From Methanolobus psychrotolerans (GTDB taxonomy: Archaea > Halobacteriota > Methanosarcinia > Methanosarcinales > Methanosarcinaceae), in assembly GCF_002243045.1 (NCBI RefSeq), contig NZ_MBKP01000005.1:88860-152859 (forward strand): a stretch of 64,000 nt of DNA, read 5' to 3'. The notes beneath the pieces were generated by a model that saw nothing but the letters and a program-made list of their open reading frames with translations, was not told the DNA's origin and ran no database searches. The translations under genes and the position numbers were made by a program. Of the stretch, positions 43,752 to 53,784 are shown in pieces (the stretch's first letter is position 1; each line of letters starts with the position of its first letter).

Positions 43752-46700
43752 ATGTTAGGGAAAAACAACAAACTATATAATGAGATAATTGATGTTTTGA
43801 ATTCCATTGAAACCGGAAAATCTGATTCAAGACTAAGTCTTCATACCAGTGGAACTGAAAGAGAAATGCTGGAAGCACTGAATGCTTTTCTGGACAGATC
43901 CGCAGGGTGGAAAAAAGAAGTCGAACAACAGAAAAAGCTATCAAGCCAGATCAATTCAATGGTAAGCTCTATCATTGATGGCCGTCTTGATGTTCGTGTA
44001 GACCCTGCAAATTTCGAAGGAGATCAAAAAGAGCTTATAATCGGTATTAATAAAATGATGGATGCAGTTGTCGATCCTTTTATAGCTGCATCAAAATATG
44101 TGGGCCGTATATCCAATGGTGACATTCCTCCAAAGATTACAAAAGAATTCAAAGGCAGCTTTAACGATCTAAAGACAAATCTCAATATATGTGTTGATGC
44201 TATAAATGCCCTTATCGAAGATTCGGAGTTGCTTGCAGCATCAGGTTCCGAAGGCAAGGTTGATGTACGCGTCGATGCTTCACGCCACGGTGGAGAATTC
44301 GGAACTATTATCGCCAATCTCAATAATACACTTGACTCCATATCCAGGCCATTGGCCGAAAGTACCGATATTCTTCTCAAGCTGGCTGTCAATGACTTTG
44401 AGACAGGTGTAGATGGGGAATATGAAGGAATATTCAAGGACAATGCTTATGCTGTGAATGAAGTTCGCAAGAGGTTCCAGAATATCCAGCGTACATTTGA
44501 GTTCATGACCAAAGGAGACTTCAGCGACCTTGAAAGATACAGATCAGTTGGAAAACGTTCAGAGAATGACAAACTTCTCCCATACACAATCGCAATGATG
44601 GAAAATGTCAAAGGCATGACAGATGAATTTATCAGCCTTGGTCACGCCGCAGAGGCTGGAAATCTGGAGTACAGGGCAGATGCTTCCAGTTTCCAGGGAA
44701 TGTTCAATGAAGCTATAACAACTGTTAACACTGCCTTTGATGCTGTAATCGATCCTTTGAATATGACTGCAGATTATGTGGACCGTATCTCAAAAGGAGA
44801 TATCCCCGAGAAGATCACAGAAGAATATCATGGTGATTTCAACGAGATCAAGAAGAACCTTAATCAGTGTATAAATGCTGTGCAGGCTCTTATAATCGAT
44901 TCACAGATGCTTGCAGATGCAGCTGTAAATGAGCACTTTGATGTGCGTGCTGACGGAACAAAGCATAACGGTGACTTCCGCAAGGTTGTTGATGGTGTAA
45001 ACAGTACTCTTGATACTGTAGTAGCCAAAATCTACTGGTACAACTCAATTCTTGACAGCATACCATTCCCTATATCTGTCACCGATATGAACAAGAACTG
45101 GACCTTTATAAACAAGGCAGTAGAGAAACAGACAGGACTTAAACGTGAAAATGTCCTTGGTTCCTCCTGTGAGCAGTGGGGTTCAGAGATATGCGGTACT
45201 GAAAAATGTGGTGTATGCAGGTTGAATGAGGGCAAACCTACTACCTATTTCAATCTGGCAGAAGATAATAAGAACTTCCAGGTGGACAGTTCCTACATAA
45301 TGAATGCCAGAGGAGAAACAATAGGCCATATTGAGGTGATTCAGGATGTTTCTGCATCAAAACAGAATGCAATTTACACTAAGAAAGAGATAGAACGCCT
45401 GATAGATAACCTTGGGCATATATCAAAGGGTAACCTAGATCTTGATTTTAATGTGACAAAAGCAAACGAATACACCGTGGATCAACATGCCAATTTTGCT
45501 AATATCTCTGCTTCATTGTCAACAGTTAAAGAAGCTGTACACAATTTGATAGCCGATGCGAACATGCTTGCAACAGCATCAGTTGAAGGTCTCCTTGACA
45601 CCCGCGCTGATGCTTCAAGGCATGAGGGTGATTTCCGTAAGGTAGTTGAAGGTGTGAACTGCACTCTGGATGCTCTCATTGAACCTTTGAATGTGACTGC
45701 TGAATATGTTGAGCAGATCTCAAAGGGAATGATACCCCAGAGGATTACTGCAGAATACAAAGGTGATTTCAATCTGATCAAGAATAGTATCAATGATTGT
45801 ATCGCTGGTCTTGCTGGTCTTGTAGAAAGCAACGAGGTTTTGCAGCTGATGGTAAACAATGACCATACAAGAAAGGTAGAAGGCGATTATCAGGGAATCT
45901 TTGCAGAAGTTGCATTAGCTACAAACGGTGTTCGTGACAGGATCCGGACTACAATGAGCGTTAACAAGAAGATTGCTGTCGGTGATCTGAGCGACCTCGA
46001 AGGACTTAAGAAAATCGGCAAACGCAGTGAGAATGATGAACTTATCCCATGTTACATCTCAATGATGAGCAACATAGAGGGGATAGTAGATGAGTTCATT
46101 AAACTCGGTAATGCCGCAGAGGCTGGAAACCTTGACTACAGGGCAGATGGCTCTGTTTACGCAGGGCGCTTCATGGATGCTATTAACACTGTCAACAAGG
46201 CCATTGATGCACTGATGTCTCCTATGAATGAGGCAATGCACATGGTTAATGAGTATTCTGCCGGCAATCTTGATGCAAGATTCGGTTTTACAACAAAAGG
46301 TGATTTCAAGATTTTCGCTGATACTGTAGATGATTTTGGAAAGAACCTGCAGACAATAATTGCAGATTCATCCAGAGTGCTGGAAGCTATCGCAAACAAT
46401 GATCTTAGTAAGGCCCTCAAGGTTCAGGGTACCGGTGAGTTCAAAGTCCTGACAGATGGAATTGAGAACACCAGACGATCATTGAATCAGGTTGTTTCCA
46501 TGGTGCATGACAGTTCAAGGAACGTTGCATCAACCGCTGAAGAAATGTCAGCATCCGTTGAACAGATGTCGTCTTCATCATACCAGATTGCTGATACGGT
46601 CTCGGAAATCTCAAAAGGGGCCCAGAGTCAGGCATCCAAGACAGAAGAAGTGTCACGTGCAATGGTAGATATGACCCTTACGGTTCAGGAAGTTGCCACA

Positions 46701-47498
46701 AATTCACAGAGGGCAGCAGAAAATGCAAAGGGTTCAAACGACTTGATCAACAACCTTGGAATAATTGCCAAAGATCTTCTTAATAAGATGGATTCCATCA
46801 GGACTGCAACTTCCGAGTCATCTGGTGTTATAATGCAACTTGATGGCAAGTCCAAGCAGATAGGTGAGATTGTAAGCCTTATCACAAACATTGCAGACCA
46901 GACCAACCTTCTTGCACTTAACGCTGCAATTGAAGCAGCGCGTGCAGGAGAGCATGGTCGTGGATTTGCTGTTGTTGCAGATGAGGTGAGAAAACTTGCC
47001 GAGGACTCAGGTAACGCTGCAAAACAGATATCAAAACTTATCGCAGAGATACAGGAAGGTACACACAATGCAGTTACATCTATGCAGCAAGGTTCTGCAG
47101 AGGTAGAAACCGGTGCATCTGCTCTCAATGAAGCTGCTTCTGTTATTGGAAAGGTAGTGGATGCAGGTAATCTGATTGCAGGCATGGTTCAGGATATTGC
47201 TGCTGCTGCACAGGAACAGTCCGCTTCTATAGAAGAAGTAACCTCCTCTATAGAAGAGGTCAGTGCCATATCCGAGGAATCTGCTGCAGGAACTGAAGAA
47301 GCATCTGCCGCTGTTCAGGAACAGACTGCTACAATGCAGGAACTTTCAAGATCAGCTGAGGATCTCTCAAGTCTTGCAGGTGAGATGAAAGCGGTCGTTG
47401 ACAAGTTTGTACTGGATCCAACATCTATTTCAGGAGGAACTGTAAACAGAGCCGGAAAAAGTGGTGGAGCTGAAAAGAAAGAACATGCATTTGTTTAA
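43752..47498 (+). CDS. soluble poly-HAMP chemoreceptor with Cys-rich PAS
   Basis: The 1248-residue methyl-accepting protein has no transmembrane helix. It contains a long series of HAMP-like units (repeats of DPxxxAxxYVxRISxGDIPxKIT and DxRxDxxxHxGDF) over residues ~50-420 and ~535-930. Between them is a PAS domain (about 426-535), which holds [11 protein letters not shown] and CGVCRLNEG and may bind a metal or heme. The C-terminal coiled-coil signalling domain (~930-1200) carries the hairpin motif [21 protein letters not shown] that contacts CheA/CheW. The position of the signalling hairpin and the presence of cheW 17 bp downstream point to a cytosolic chemotaxis array. The sensed cue is unknown. 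Confidence 0.92.
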   Translation: MLGKNNKLYNEIIDVLNSIETGKSDSRLSLHTSGTEREMLEALNAFLDRSAGWKKEVEQQKKLSSQINSMVSSIIDGRLDVRVDPANFEGDQKELIIGINKMMDAVVDPFIAASKYVGRISNGDIPPKITKEFKGSFNDLKTNLNICVDAINALIEDSELLAASGSEGKVDVRVDASRHGGEFGTIIANLNNTLDSISRPLAESTDILLKLAVNDFETGVDGEYEGIFKDNAYAVNEVRKRFQNIQRTFEFMTKGDFSDLERYRSVGKRSENDKLLPYTIAMMENVKGMTDEFISLGHAAEAGNLEYRADASSFQGMFNEAITTVNTAFDAVIDPLNMTADYVDRISKGDIPEKITEEYHGDFNEIKKNLNQCINAVQALIIDSQMLADAAVNEHFDVRADGTKHNGDFRKVVDGVNSTLDTVVAKIYWYNSILDSIPFPISVTDMNKNWTFINKAVEKQTGLKRENVLGSSCEQWGSEICGTEKCGVCRLNEGKPTTYFNLAEDNKNFQVDSSYIMNARGETIGHIEVIQDVSASKQNAIYTKKEIERLIDNLGHISKGNLDLDFNVTKANEYTVDQHANFANISASLSTVKEAVHNLIADANMLATASVEGLLDTRADASRHEGDFRKVVEGVNCTLDALIEPLNVTAEYVEQISKGMIPQRITAEYKGDFNLIKNSINDCIAGLAGLVESNEVLQLMVNNDHTRKVEGDYQGIFAEVALATNGVRDRIRTTMSVNKKIAVGDLSDLEGLKKIGKRSENDELIPCYISMMSNIEGIVDEFIKLGNAAEAGNLDYRADGSVYAGRFMDAINTVNKAIDALMSPMNEAMHMVNEYSAGNLDARFGFTTKGDFKIFADTVDDFGKNLQTIIADSSRVLEAIANNDLSKALKVQGTGEFKVLTDGIENTRRSLNQVVSMVHDSSRNVASTAEEMSASVEQMSSSSYQIADTVSEISKGAQSQASKTEEVSRAMVDMTLTVQEVATNSQRAAENAKGSNDLINNLGIIAKDLLNKMDSIRTATSESSGVIMQLDGKSKQIGEIVSLITNIADQTNLLALNAAIEAARAGEHGRGFAVVADEVRKLAEDSGNAAKQISKLIAEIQEGTHNAVTSMQQGSAEVETGASALNEAASVIGKVVDAGNLIAGMVQDIAAAAQEQSASIEEVTSSIEEVSAISEESAAGTEEASAAVQEQTATMQELSRSAEDLSSLAGEMKAVVDKFVLDPTSISGGTVNRAGKSGGAEKKEHAFV

Positions 47499-47515
47499 TC
47501 GAGATGTGATATAAT

Positions 47516-48007
47516 ATGAAAGATGATTCGAAATCTGGAACAGGTCATAGTGATGAATTGTTACAGATGGTAGTTTTCCAGCTTGGAGGCGAGGAATTCG
47601 GAGTGGAGATCATGCAGGTCCAGGAGATCATTAGAATGCCTGAGATTACTCAGATCCCTCAATCTCCTGATTTTGTGGAAGGTGTAATCAACCTTCGTGG
47701 AAGAATTATCGTTGTAATCAACCTTGATAAACGCTTCAATCTTAAATCCAAGGAAGTTGATGAGCATTCACGCATAATTGTAGTTGAGATTGATGACAAT
47801 GTTGTGGGTATGATCGTTGATTCTGTAAATGAGGTTTTAAGGATCCATTCTTCAAATGTAGACCCTGCACCGGAACTTGTCATGTCCAAAGTAAGCAGGG
47901 ATTATATTACAGGTGTAGGTAAAATGGAGGATCGTCTCCTGATACTTCTTGACCTTGGAAAAGTACTGGACAAAAAGGAAGTTGAAGATCTCGCAAGTCT
48001 TGCCTGA
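47516..48007 (+). CDS. cheW: chemotaxis adaptor CheW
   Basis: The 163-residue adaptor couples chemoreceptors to CheA. Seen are QMVVFQLGGEEFGVEIMQVQEIIRMPEITQIPQSPDFVEGVINLRG and GMIVDSVNEVLRI. It follows the poly-HAMP receptor by 17 nt and is surely co-transcribed. No cheA, cheY or cheB occurs in the window, so the remaining system is elsewhere. Confidence 0.95.
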   Translation: MKDDSKSGTGHSDELLQMVVFQLGGEEFGVEIMQVQEIIRMPEITQIPQSPDFVEGVINLRGRIIVVINLDKRFNLKSKEVDEHSRIIVVEIDDNVVGMIVDSVNEVLRIHSSNVDPAPELVMSKVSRDYITGVGKMEDRLLILLDLGKVLDKKEVEDLASLA

Positions 48008-48152
48008 TACTCAGGCATAATATTTTCATTTCATACTTTAACTTCCCATTTTTACTTTTTCTTCTTTTAGTTTGTTTTCTCATTGATTTCTTCATCTGCA
48101 TAATTTATTTAACCTTCAATGGCAACAGATAAATATAATTATTTACTTATAT

Positions 48153-48776
48153 ATGTGTGCTAAGGAGAGGATTATCATAGCTTTCACTTATTTCTTCAGG
48201 GATATGCAAACACTGGAAATGATCAGGGATTATGTAATTCCTGAAATTAGAAGCAGGCGATATATACACATATGGGATGCTGGCTGTGCCATGGGTCCTG
48301 AACCATATTCACTTGCAATAGTATTGAGGGAGAATATGGGTATGGTCTTCAGGAATGTAAAGATACATGCAACGGACATAGACAATAGCAATCTCTTTGA
48401 GGATATAATCAAAAAAGGCATCTATCCAAAGGAAATGGTCCAGAGGATTCCGGAGTCTATATTCAGTAAATACTTCTCACCAGCTGATGAGCCAGGTCAT
48501 TTCATAATTTCAGACGAAATAAGGAAAAGTGTTGAATTCACAAAGAATAATCTATTAGATCTGAAACCAATAAGGACAGGTCTCAATCTCGTTCTTTGCA
48601 AGAATGTCCTTTTGCATTTTAAAGAAGACGAAAGGGTAGAAGTACTCAAAATGTTCTATGATTCTCTTGATAGTGGTTATTTTGCAACAGAACAAACACA
48701 GAAAATACCGCCACAAATGCAGGAATACTTCGAGCCTGTTGTTGCTAATGCCCAGTTATACAGAAAAGTAGGCTGA
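48153..48776 (+). CDS. cheR: short CheR-type methyltransferase lacking the N-terminal domain
   Basis: The 207-residue protein matches the CheR methyltransferase part: FTYFFRDMQTLE, the SAM-binding WDAGCAMGPEPYSLAIVL, IHATDIDNSNL and LVLCKNVLLHFKEDE. The N-terminal all-helical domain of normal CheR (total about 270-280 residues) is missing. The motif usually read CSxGEEPYS is changed to CAMGPEPYS. It lies in the receptor-cheW neighbourhood and could methylate the receptor, but loss of the N-domain makes a reduced or specialised role likely. Confidence 0.82.
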   Translation: MCAKERIIIAFTYFFRDMQTLEMIRDYVIPEIRSRRYIHIWDAGCAMGPEPYSLAIVLRENMGMVFRNVKIHATDIDNSNLFEDIIKKGIYPKEMVQRIPESIFSKYFSPADEPGHFIISDEIRKSVEFTKNNLLDLKPIRTGLNLVLCKNVLLHFKEDERVEVLKMFYDSLDSGYFATEQTQKIPPQMQEYFEPVVANAQLYRKVG

Positions 48777-48810
48777 TTGAACATAAACATAATTGAAAGG
48801 ATGTCTTTAA

Positions 48811-49149
48811 GTGCCAAATGAATTGTCGTTTAATCTGCTTCCACCTACTCGATGTTCTGATTACAGATGGTTGAATATAGATCGAAACAGCCAAAGGGTT
48901 GGAAAGGTCCGGGGCAGGATAGACGATAATGTTCTATTTGTTTATTCGATAACAATTTTTCCGGAATTTGAGGGAAAGAACTACGGCAGAAAAACGATTG
49001 AAGTATTCAAAGAACAATTCAATACGATTATTGCAGACAGGGTACGGCCAAAAGCCGTCGGTTTCTGGGAAAAGATGGGATTTGTTAGTAATGGCGATGG
49101 TTCTTACATATTTCAAAAAAAAGACAAGTTCCGAATCGAAAACTTTTAA
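48811..49149 (+). CDS. GNAT-fold acetyltransferase-like protein
   Basis: The 112-residue protein has a partial GNAT fold. The strand VFVYSITIFPEFEGKNYGRKTI gives the acetyl-CoA loop (Q/R-x-x-G-x-G/A variant, here GKNYG), and KAVGFWEKMGF is the usual C-terminal feature. The start is GTG at 48811 after an AAGGATG site. It is short for the family (typically about 150), so it may be a minimal or divergent member. Substrate unknown. Confidence 0.75.
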   Translation: MPNELSFNLLPPTRCSDYRWLNIDRNSQRVGKVRGRIDDNVLFVYSITIFPEFEGKNYGRKTIEVFKEQFNTIIADRVRPKAVGFWEKMGFVSNGDGSYIFQKKDKFRIENF

Positions 49150-49172
49150 CTTAAAAAGTCGTATCCTTCTTT

Positions 49173-50426
49173 ATGGAAATTGAAGCGAAGTTCCTTGTAT
49201 CTGAGCGTGATGTCTTCGATAAGGTTATGAATATAGACTCGATAAGCAGTTTTACTATTTCTGATGCTGTGGCAAGCGAATTTGTGGATACTTATCTTGA
49301 TACACTGGACATGATAATATATGCTTCAGGTTTTTCATTCAGGTGCAGGGAAAAAAAGGAAAAAGTAGTTTATACTCTCAAGTCACTGAAAAGTACAAGT
49401 TCTCTTATCCATATGAGGGAGGAAACAGAATTCACCTTGCCAGAGAAGCTTCCGGTAAAAGAATGGAAGAATTGTGACCTTAAGGACCGTATATTGAAGA
49501 TGACAGGTTCAGGTAGTCTCTTCCCACTATTTGTTGTGAAGCACAAAAGGACAGACCGTCAGGTCCTTGCTGAACAAAGGCACATTGCAGAACTGAGTTT
49601 TGATGATGTTACCATTATTTGCGGTGACAACAAAAAAAGCTACCTTGAGCTTGAGGCAGAGCTGATGAGTGATAGTACAGAGGCCGAATTTAATGAAATA
49701 GTGTCTTTCTTCAGGGATTATACGGGCCTGATTGCGGGAAGCAGTTCCAAATTCGACAATGGACTTGAACTTTTGATAGAGAATATCAGAACAGATGCCC
49801 GGAGTCTTGATTATAAAATAGCTCCTGTTGAAACACAAATTACATTCTCCTCTATTAGAGATATGTTCGAGGAATATGGTATTGAGCAGGAACATGCGCG
49901 CAGGGTTGCTGAGAATTCCCTGCAACTTTTCGATTCTCTAAAACCCATTCATGCTCTAAATGAGAATCTTCGTCAGACATTAAAGGTAGCAGCACTTGTC
50001 CATGACATTGGGGTTATGACCGATGTGAGTACTCATCACAAAGTAGGAAGGGACATCCTCCTTTCTGCCTGTCCCGGTGAACTTCCATATCCTCTTTGTC
50101 TCTTTCTTCCCTGGACTACTTTCCTTCATAAGAAAAGGATCGACAAAAAGAAGCTTCAGAAACTATCTCAGAACCAGAAGTTCTCCCGGCTTCCTTTGCA
50201 GATGCAGGACGATATCCTCAAAATGGCAGCTATCCTGCGGCTTGCGGATGCTCTGGATTACAGCAGAATGAATAGTAAGATAGTTGATATTGATCTTCAG
50301 AAAGAAGATGTGATAATAAACGTTAAGGGCCCGGGGGCGGATACCGATGCTGACAGGGCGGATACGAAAGCCGACCTTTGGCGTTTGCTCTTTGAAAAGG
50401 ATGTTTATTTCAGGGAAGACTACTGA
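49173..50426 (+). CDS. CYTH-HD domain protein of the polyphosphate island
   Basis: The 417-residue protein joins an N-terminal CYTH domain (residues ~1-195; MEIEAKFLV with the ExExK signature, plus further Arg/Lys/Glu for the triphosphate tunnel) to a C-terminal HD domain (~225-417; VHDIGVMTDVSTHHKVGRDI and LRLADALDYSRMNSK). The HD part resembles the extension of Ppx/GppA proteins. CYTH enzymes hydrolyse inorganic triphosphate or bind polyphosphate, and the HD part may hydrolyse nucleotides. It converges with the PPK2 gene (7-nt overlap of ends). Its role in polyphosphate turnover is inferred from family and neighbours. Confidence 0.88.
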   Translation: MEIEAKFLVSERDVFDKVMNIDSISSFTISDAVASEFVDTYLDTLDMIIYASGFSFRCREKKEKVVYTLKSLKSTSSLIHMREETEFTLPEKLPVKEWKNCDLKDRILKMTGSGSLFPLFVVKHKRTDRQVLAEQRHIAELSFDDVTIICGDNKKSYLELEAELMSDSTEAEFNEIVSFFRDYTGLIAGSSSKFDNGLELLIENIRTDARSLDYKIAPVETQITFSSIRDMFEEYGIEQEHARRVAENSLQLFDSLKPIHALNENLRQTLKVAALVHDIGVMTDVSTHHKVGRDILLSACPGELPYPLCLFLPWTTFLHKKRIDKKKLQKLSQNQKFSRLPLQMQDDILKMAAILRLADALDYSRMNSKIVDIDLQKEDVIINVKGPGADTDADRADTKADLWRLLFEKDVYFREDY

Positions 50427-51922
50427 AGTCCTCTCTGTTCAAGCTCATTTTCTATACACTCAATGACTGTATGGAATATCTTTATCCTTGCGTAATACTT
50501 GTCATTTGATTCAACAATGGTCCAGGGTGCCCAGGAGGTGCTTGTCTTCTGCAGCATCTCATCTGCAGCAGACAGATATAAGTTCCATTTCTCACGGTTA
50601 CGCCAGTCATCGGGAGTTATCTTCCATTGTTTGTGTGTAGTGTTCTCGCGTTGCTTGAATCTGCTAAGTTGTTCTTCCTTATCCAGGTGCATCCAGAATT
50701 TGACGATGATGGTGCCATAGTTGGAAAGAGTTTCTTCAAATTCATTGATCTCCCTGTAGGCACGTTTCCATTCATAACTGTTACAGAGGTTCTCTACTCT
50801 TTCAACAAGTACTCTTCCATACCAGCTCCTGTCATATATGGCTATGTGGCCTGCTTCGGGAATCTCTGTGTAGAACCTCCATAAGTAGTGGCGCGCAAGT
50901 TCTGCTTGTGAGGGTGTAGCAACCGGTATTACTTGATAGAGCCTGGGGTTCAGTTTTTGTACGAACTTCCTTATGCTTCCTCCTTTTCCAGAGGCGTCCC
51001 ATCCCTCAAATACCATTATAAGGGGTATGCGGTGCTTGAAAAGTTCATACTGTAGCAGTGCCATTTTTTTCTGGCACTTCTTTTTTTCTTTTTTGTATTC
51101 CTCGTAGCTGATACTTTTGTCCAGGTTTATCTTTTCAAGTACGGATGAATCTATATTGGGAACAATACAATCTTCATTATGGTTATTTTGGCCGACCTTT
51201 ACTTCACTCTCAATAGCCTGCAGTTTATTCTCAATAGACTCTATGACCTTTGCTAGTATTTTGACTGTTGCAAAGTTCCTGTTATTGGATTCCACAATTG
51301 TCCATGGGGCAGCAGTCCTGTCTGTTCTTTCCAGGATGCCTTCTATCAGGGGCAGGTACCTGTCATACTCATTCAGGTATTCCTGCTCTTCTTCTTCAAC
51401 TATGAAAAGAGGTATTCCCTGTTTTTTTGAATCGCGATATCTATTTTGTTGTTCTTCTTTACTTATATGCAGGAAGAATTTGATAAGCAGATACCCCTCA
51501 TCTGTGAGCTGCCTTTCAAAATATGTAAGACCATCGAGGCATTTTGACATGTCTTTGCTTGCTTTTCCCCTGCTATTATGTTCGATGATTATCCTGCGAT
51601 ACCAACTTCTGTCAAAAATTGTAATCCTGCCTTTAGGCGGTATTTTTGTCCAGAAACGCCATAGCAGTGGTTTTTGTTCTTCCTGATAACAGGGCTTTCC
51701 TGTGGTGTAAAGATCAAAACCCATTGGGTTGAGGGTCAAAAGGAACCTGTTTATAATTTCTGTCATGCCGGAAGCATGCCATCCCTCAAAGACTATGATA
51801 ATGGGCACATCCATTTTCCATGCTTTTCTTTGTAATTCCCCGATTCGTATCCGCAAATCTTCGGTTATGCTGTTATATTCTTCCTTGCTGATACTTTTAG
51901 ATAGGTCTACATTTTCAAGCAT
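50420..51922 (-). CDS. pap: double-domain PPK2 polyphosphate:AMP phosphotransferase (Pap type)
   Basis: The 500-residue protein has two PPK2 domains. The C-terminal one has intact Walker A (FEGWDASGKGGSIRKF) and FYDRSWYGRVLVERV-type lid motifs. The N-terminal one reads FEGWHASGMTEIINRF, with Asp and Lys replaced, so it is probably inactive. This is the layout of Pap, which moves phosphate from polyphosphate to AMP giving ADP. It is the only gene besides the DUF4010 gene on the minus strand of the island. Confidence 0.88.
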   Translation of the reverse strand: MLENVDLSKSISKEEYNSITEDLRIRIGELQRKAWKMDVPIIIVFEGWHASGMTEIINRFLLTLNPMGFDLYTTGKPCYQEEQKPLLWRFWTKIPPKGRITIFDRSWYRRIIIEHNSRGKASKDMSKCLDGLTYFERQLTDEGYLLIKFFLHISKEEQQNRYRDSKKQGIPLFIVEEEEQEYLNEYDRYLPLIEGILERTDRTAAPWTIVESNNRNFATVKILAKVIESIENKLQAIESEVKVGQNNHNEDCIVPNIDSSVLEKINLDKSISYEEYKKEKKKCQKKMALLQYELFKHRIPLIMVFEGWDASGKGGSIRKFVQKLNPRLYQVIPVATPSQAELARHYLWRFYTEIPEAGHIAIYDRSWYGRVLVERVENLCNSYEWKRAYREINEFEETLSNYGTIIVKFWMHLDKEEQLSRFKQRENTTHKQWKITPDDWRNREKWNLYLSAADEMLQKTSTSWAPWTIVESNDKYYARIKIFHTVIECIENELEQRGLQ

Positions 51923-51977
51923 TTGTTATCAGTAAAAATAGTACAGGTTTGTATATATAGTTATAGAGATTGACAAA

Positions 51978-53303
51978 TTAACTCAGATATGAGCGCATAT
52001 AAAGGCTCCAAAATATCAATGCAAATATTCCTGCTATTACAATAGCGATGAAAGAGAATACGGTTGTTTTGAATAATTCAGGTGAGCCGCTTATTTTTAT
52101 ATAAAATGGTTTGCTAAGAGTGCTGACAAGTCCTGCAAGGATCGCAGTTTCAGCAGCTGTATGTGTGGAAAGGTTTCCTGTAAATGCCAGCGCAGCTACA
52201 GATGCAGTGACGGCAGAACTGCTAACGATCCCGCCAAGTGCCGTTGCATAAGCTCCTCCGGCACCTCCGTACTCGTTTGCATAGTTGGCAATTATAAGCA
52301 GTATTGTAAAAACAGCTCCAAATTTGAATGCCGGGCCCAGGGCAAAAGGAGAACCTATATCAATACTCTCTTCCAGGTTCAATGTTTTTTTCCATTTCAT
52401 AATTACGACTGCCAAGGCAATTGTCCCCATTATTATGAATGGTGGAATCATCAGGGAGGCAGTATTTCCAGTCGGATCTGCAATAAGTGCAATAATAATG
52501 TTACTTATGATCATGGATACTACTGCAAGCATTGCACCTATGTGAATGGAATCTTTGAGTATCGGTCTTTTTCGGGATATTCCGGAAAGTGCGGCAATGG
52601 TAGCCTCACTGCTTATGAATCCTCCAAAAAAACCTGAATAGGGTATACCGCCCTTTGCACCCATCTTTTTCAGAGACAGATAACTTACAAAACTGATGAA
52701 TGAAACCAGCACCACGATGAGTATTGAGGATTTAAGTCTGATGAGTCCATAGATAGGTTCTTCCGGCATTATGGGATAAAGCACAAAAGCAACTGCCAGA
52801 AATTTTAGGGCACTGCTTATGTCACCTTCTGAAAGATGCTCTGCAAATAAGTGAAGGGGTCTTTTTTCAATCAGCAGGAATGTCAGTATAAGCGCTGTAA
52901 CGATTGCTACCAGATATAGCTCAAGGGCAACAATTACTCCCAGAAGATATGTACAGAAGAGTGCAATTGCAGTTGTGAGTCCTGATTTCCCTTTGAGTAT
53001 ATTGATCATATAGATAAGGGATGCTGAAGCAAAGACTACAAGCAGAGTTGTTACAACAAGTATCCAGATTCCAACATACTCCACAAGGAAAGTGGCAATA
53101 GTGCCTGTTATGCAGGTGATGGAAAATGTCCTGACCCCTGCAAATATCTTTTTGTCCGCGCGCCAGTGTTCCCTTTCCAGACCTACAAGTACTCCTAGCA
53201 TCAGCGAAAGTATTATCTTTTCCAGAAGTACAAAGGACAGAGGGTCAAGGCCCCATTGAATGGCCTGGATCATAGAATTTCCTCCAGACCAGCTACGTAT
53301 CAA
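51978..53303 (-). CDS. MgtC/SapB-DUF4010 membrane protein
   Basis: The 441-residue membrane protein has an MgtC-like N-terminal domain (SLMLGVLVGLEREHW and VRTFSITCITGTIA) and a DUF4010 C-terminal domain, with about 12 helices overall. The N-terminal motif is shared with MgtC proteins, which influence magnesium homeostasis and membrane potential in pathogens. Polyphosphate is normally stored as a magnesium salt, so this context makes Mg handling plausible, but no substrate is proven. It runs divergent to the ferredoxin gene (~100 bp gap). Confidence 0.85.
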   Translation of the reverse strand: MIRSWSGGNSMIQAIQWGLDPLSFVLLEKIILSLMLGVLVGLEREHWRADKKIFAGVRTFSITCITGTIATFLVEYVGIWILVVTTLLVVFASASLIYMINILKGKSGLTTAIALFCTYLLGVIVALELYLVAIVTALILTFLLIEKRPLHLFAEHLSEGDISSALKFLAVAFVLYPIMPEEPIYGLIRLKSSILIVVLVSFISFVSYLSLKKMGAKGGIPYSGFFGGFISSEATIAALSGISRKRPILKDSIHIGAMLAVVSMIISNIIIALIADPTGNTASLMIPPFIIMGTIALAVVIMKWKKTLNLEESIDIGSPFALGPAFKFGAVFTILLIIANYANEYGGAGGAYATALGGIVSSSAVTASVAALAFTGNLSTHTAAETAILAGLVSTLSKPFYIKISGSPELFKTTVFSFIAIVIAGIFALIFWSLYMRSYLS

Positions 53304-53405
53304 ATGCTGGTCTGTTTTAGTTCTGACATGGCAGCGTATATGATATACATTATTACTGTATATACTTTTATACCTGCCTGACCCATTAGTAATGAGGACA
53401 GGAAA

Positions 53406-53750
53406 ATGCCGTGGGTCAATAAGAAAGAATGTGTATCCTGCAGGAAATGTGTGAAAAAATGTCCTGTAGATGCCATTGATATGTTAAAGGGGAAAGCCCT
53501 TATTATAGATGAAAAATGCATTAACTGTGGAAAATGCATAAAGATCTGTCCGGTTAAGGCAATTCTTAAGGACAGGGAAATAGTTGGATTTAAGATCCAA
53601 TCGAACCTGAAGGAAATAAAAAGTTCCCTTTCCGGATACAAGAGTAAAAAGGAAAAGAAACGTCTTATTAAAAGTCAAATCAGACAAATGAGGATGCAGC
53701 AGAAGATCTTTCGGGGAACAATGAACGAACTGAAGCGCATAAAGGTTTAA
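53406..53750 (+). CDS. 2[4Fe-4S] ferredoxin with basic C-terminal tail
   Basis: The 114-residue protein has two CxxCxxCxxxCP clusters (CVSCRKCVKKCP and CINCGKCIKICP) in the first ~60 residues. A Lys/Arg-rich helical tail of about 50 residues follows (KSKKEKKRLIKSQIRQ is part of it). The tail is not part of ordinary ferredoxins. The next gene, a CHAD protein, starts about 35 nt downstream, so it probably forms one transcript with it. The basic tail could contact polyphosphate or nucleic acid; that is inference. Confidence 0.85.
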   Translation: MPWVNKKECVSCRKCVKKCPVDAIDMLKGKALIIDEKCINCGKCIKICPVKAILKDREIVGFKIQSNLKEIKSSLSGYKSKKEKKRLIKSQIRQMRMQQKIFRGTMNELKRIKV

Positions 53751-53784
53751 TAAGTTGTAGAAAATATTACCAGAGGGGAGAGAA

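Noticed and set aside
43752..48776. Complete chemotaxis operon
   Set aside because: Only receptor, CheW and a short CheR are present; no CheA, CheY, CheB, CheC or CheD.
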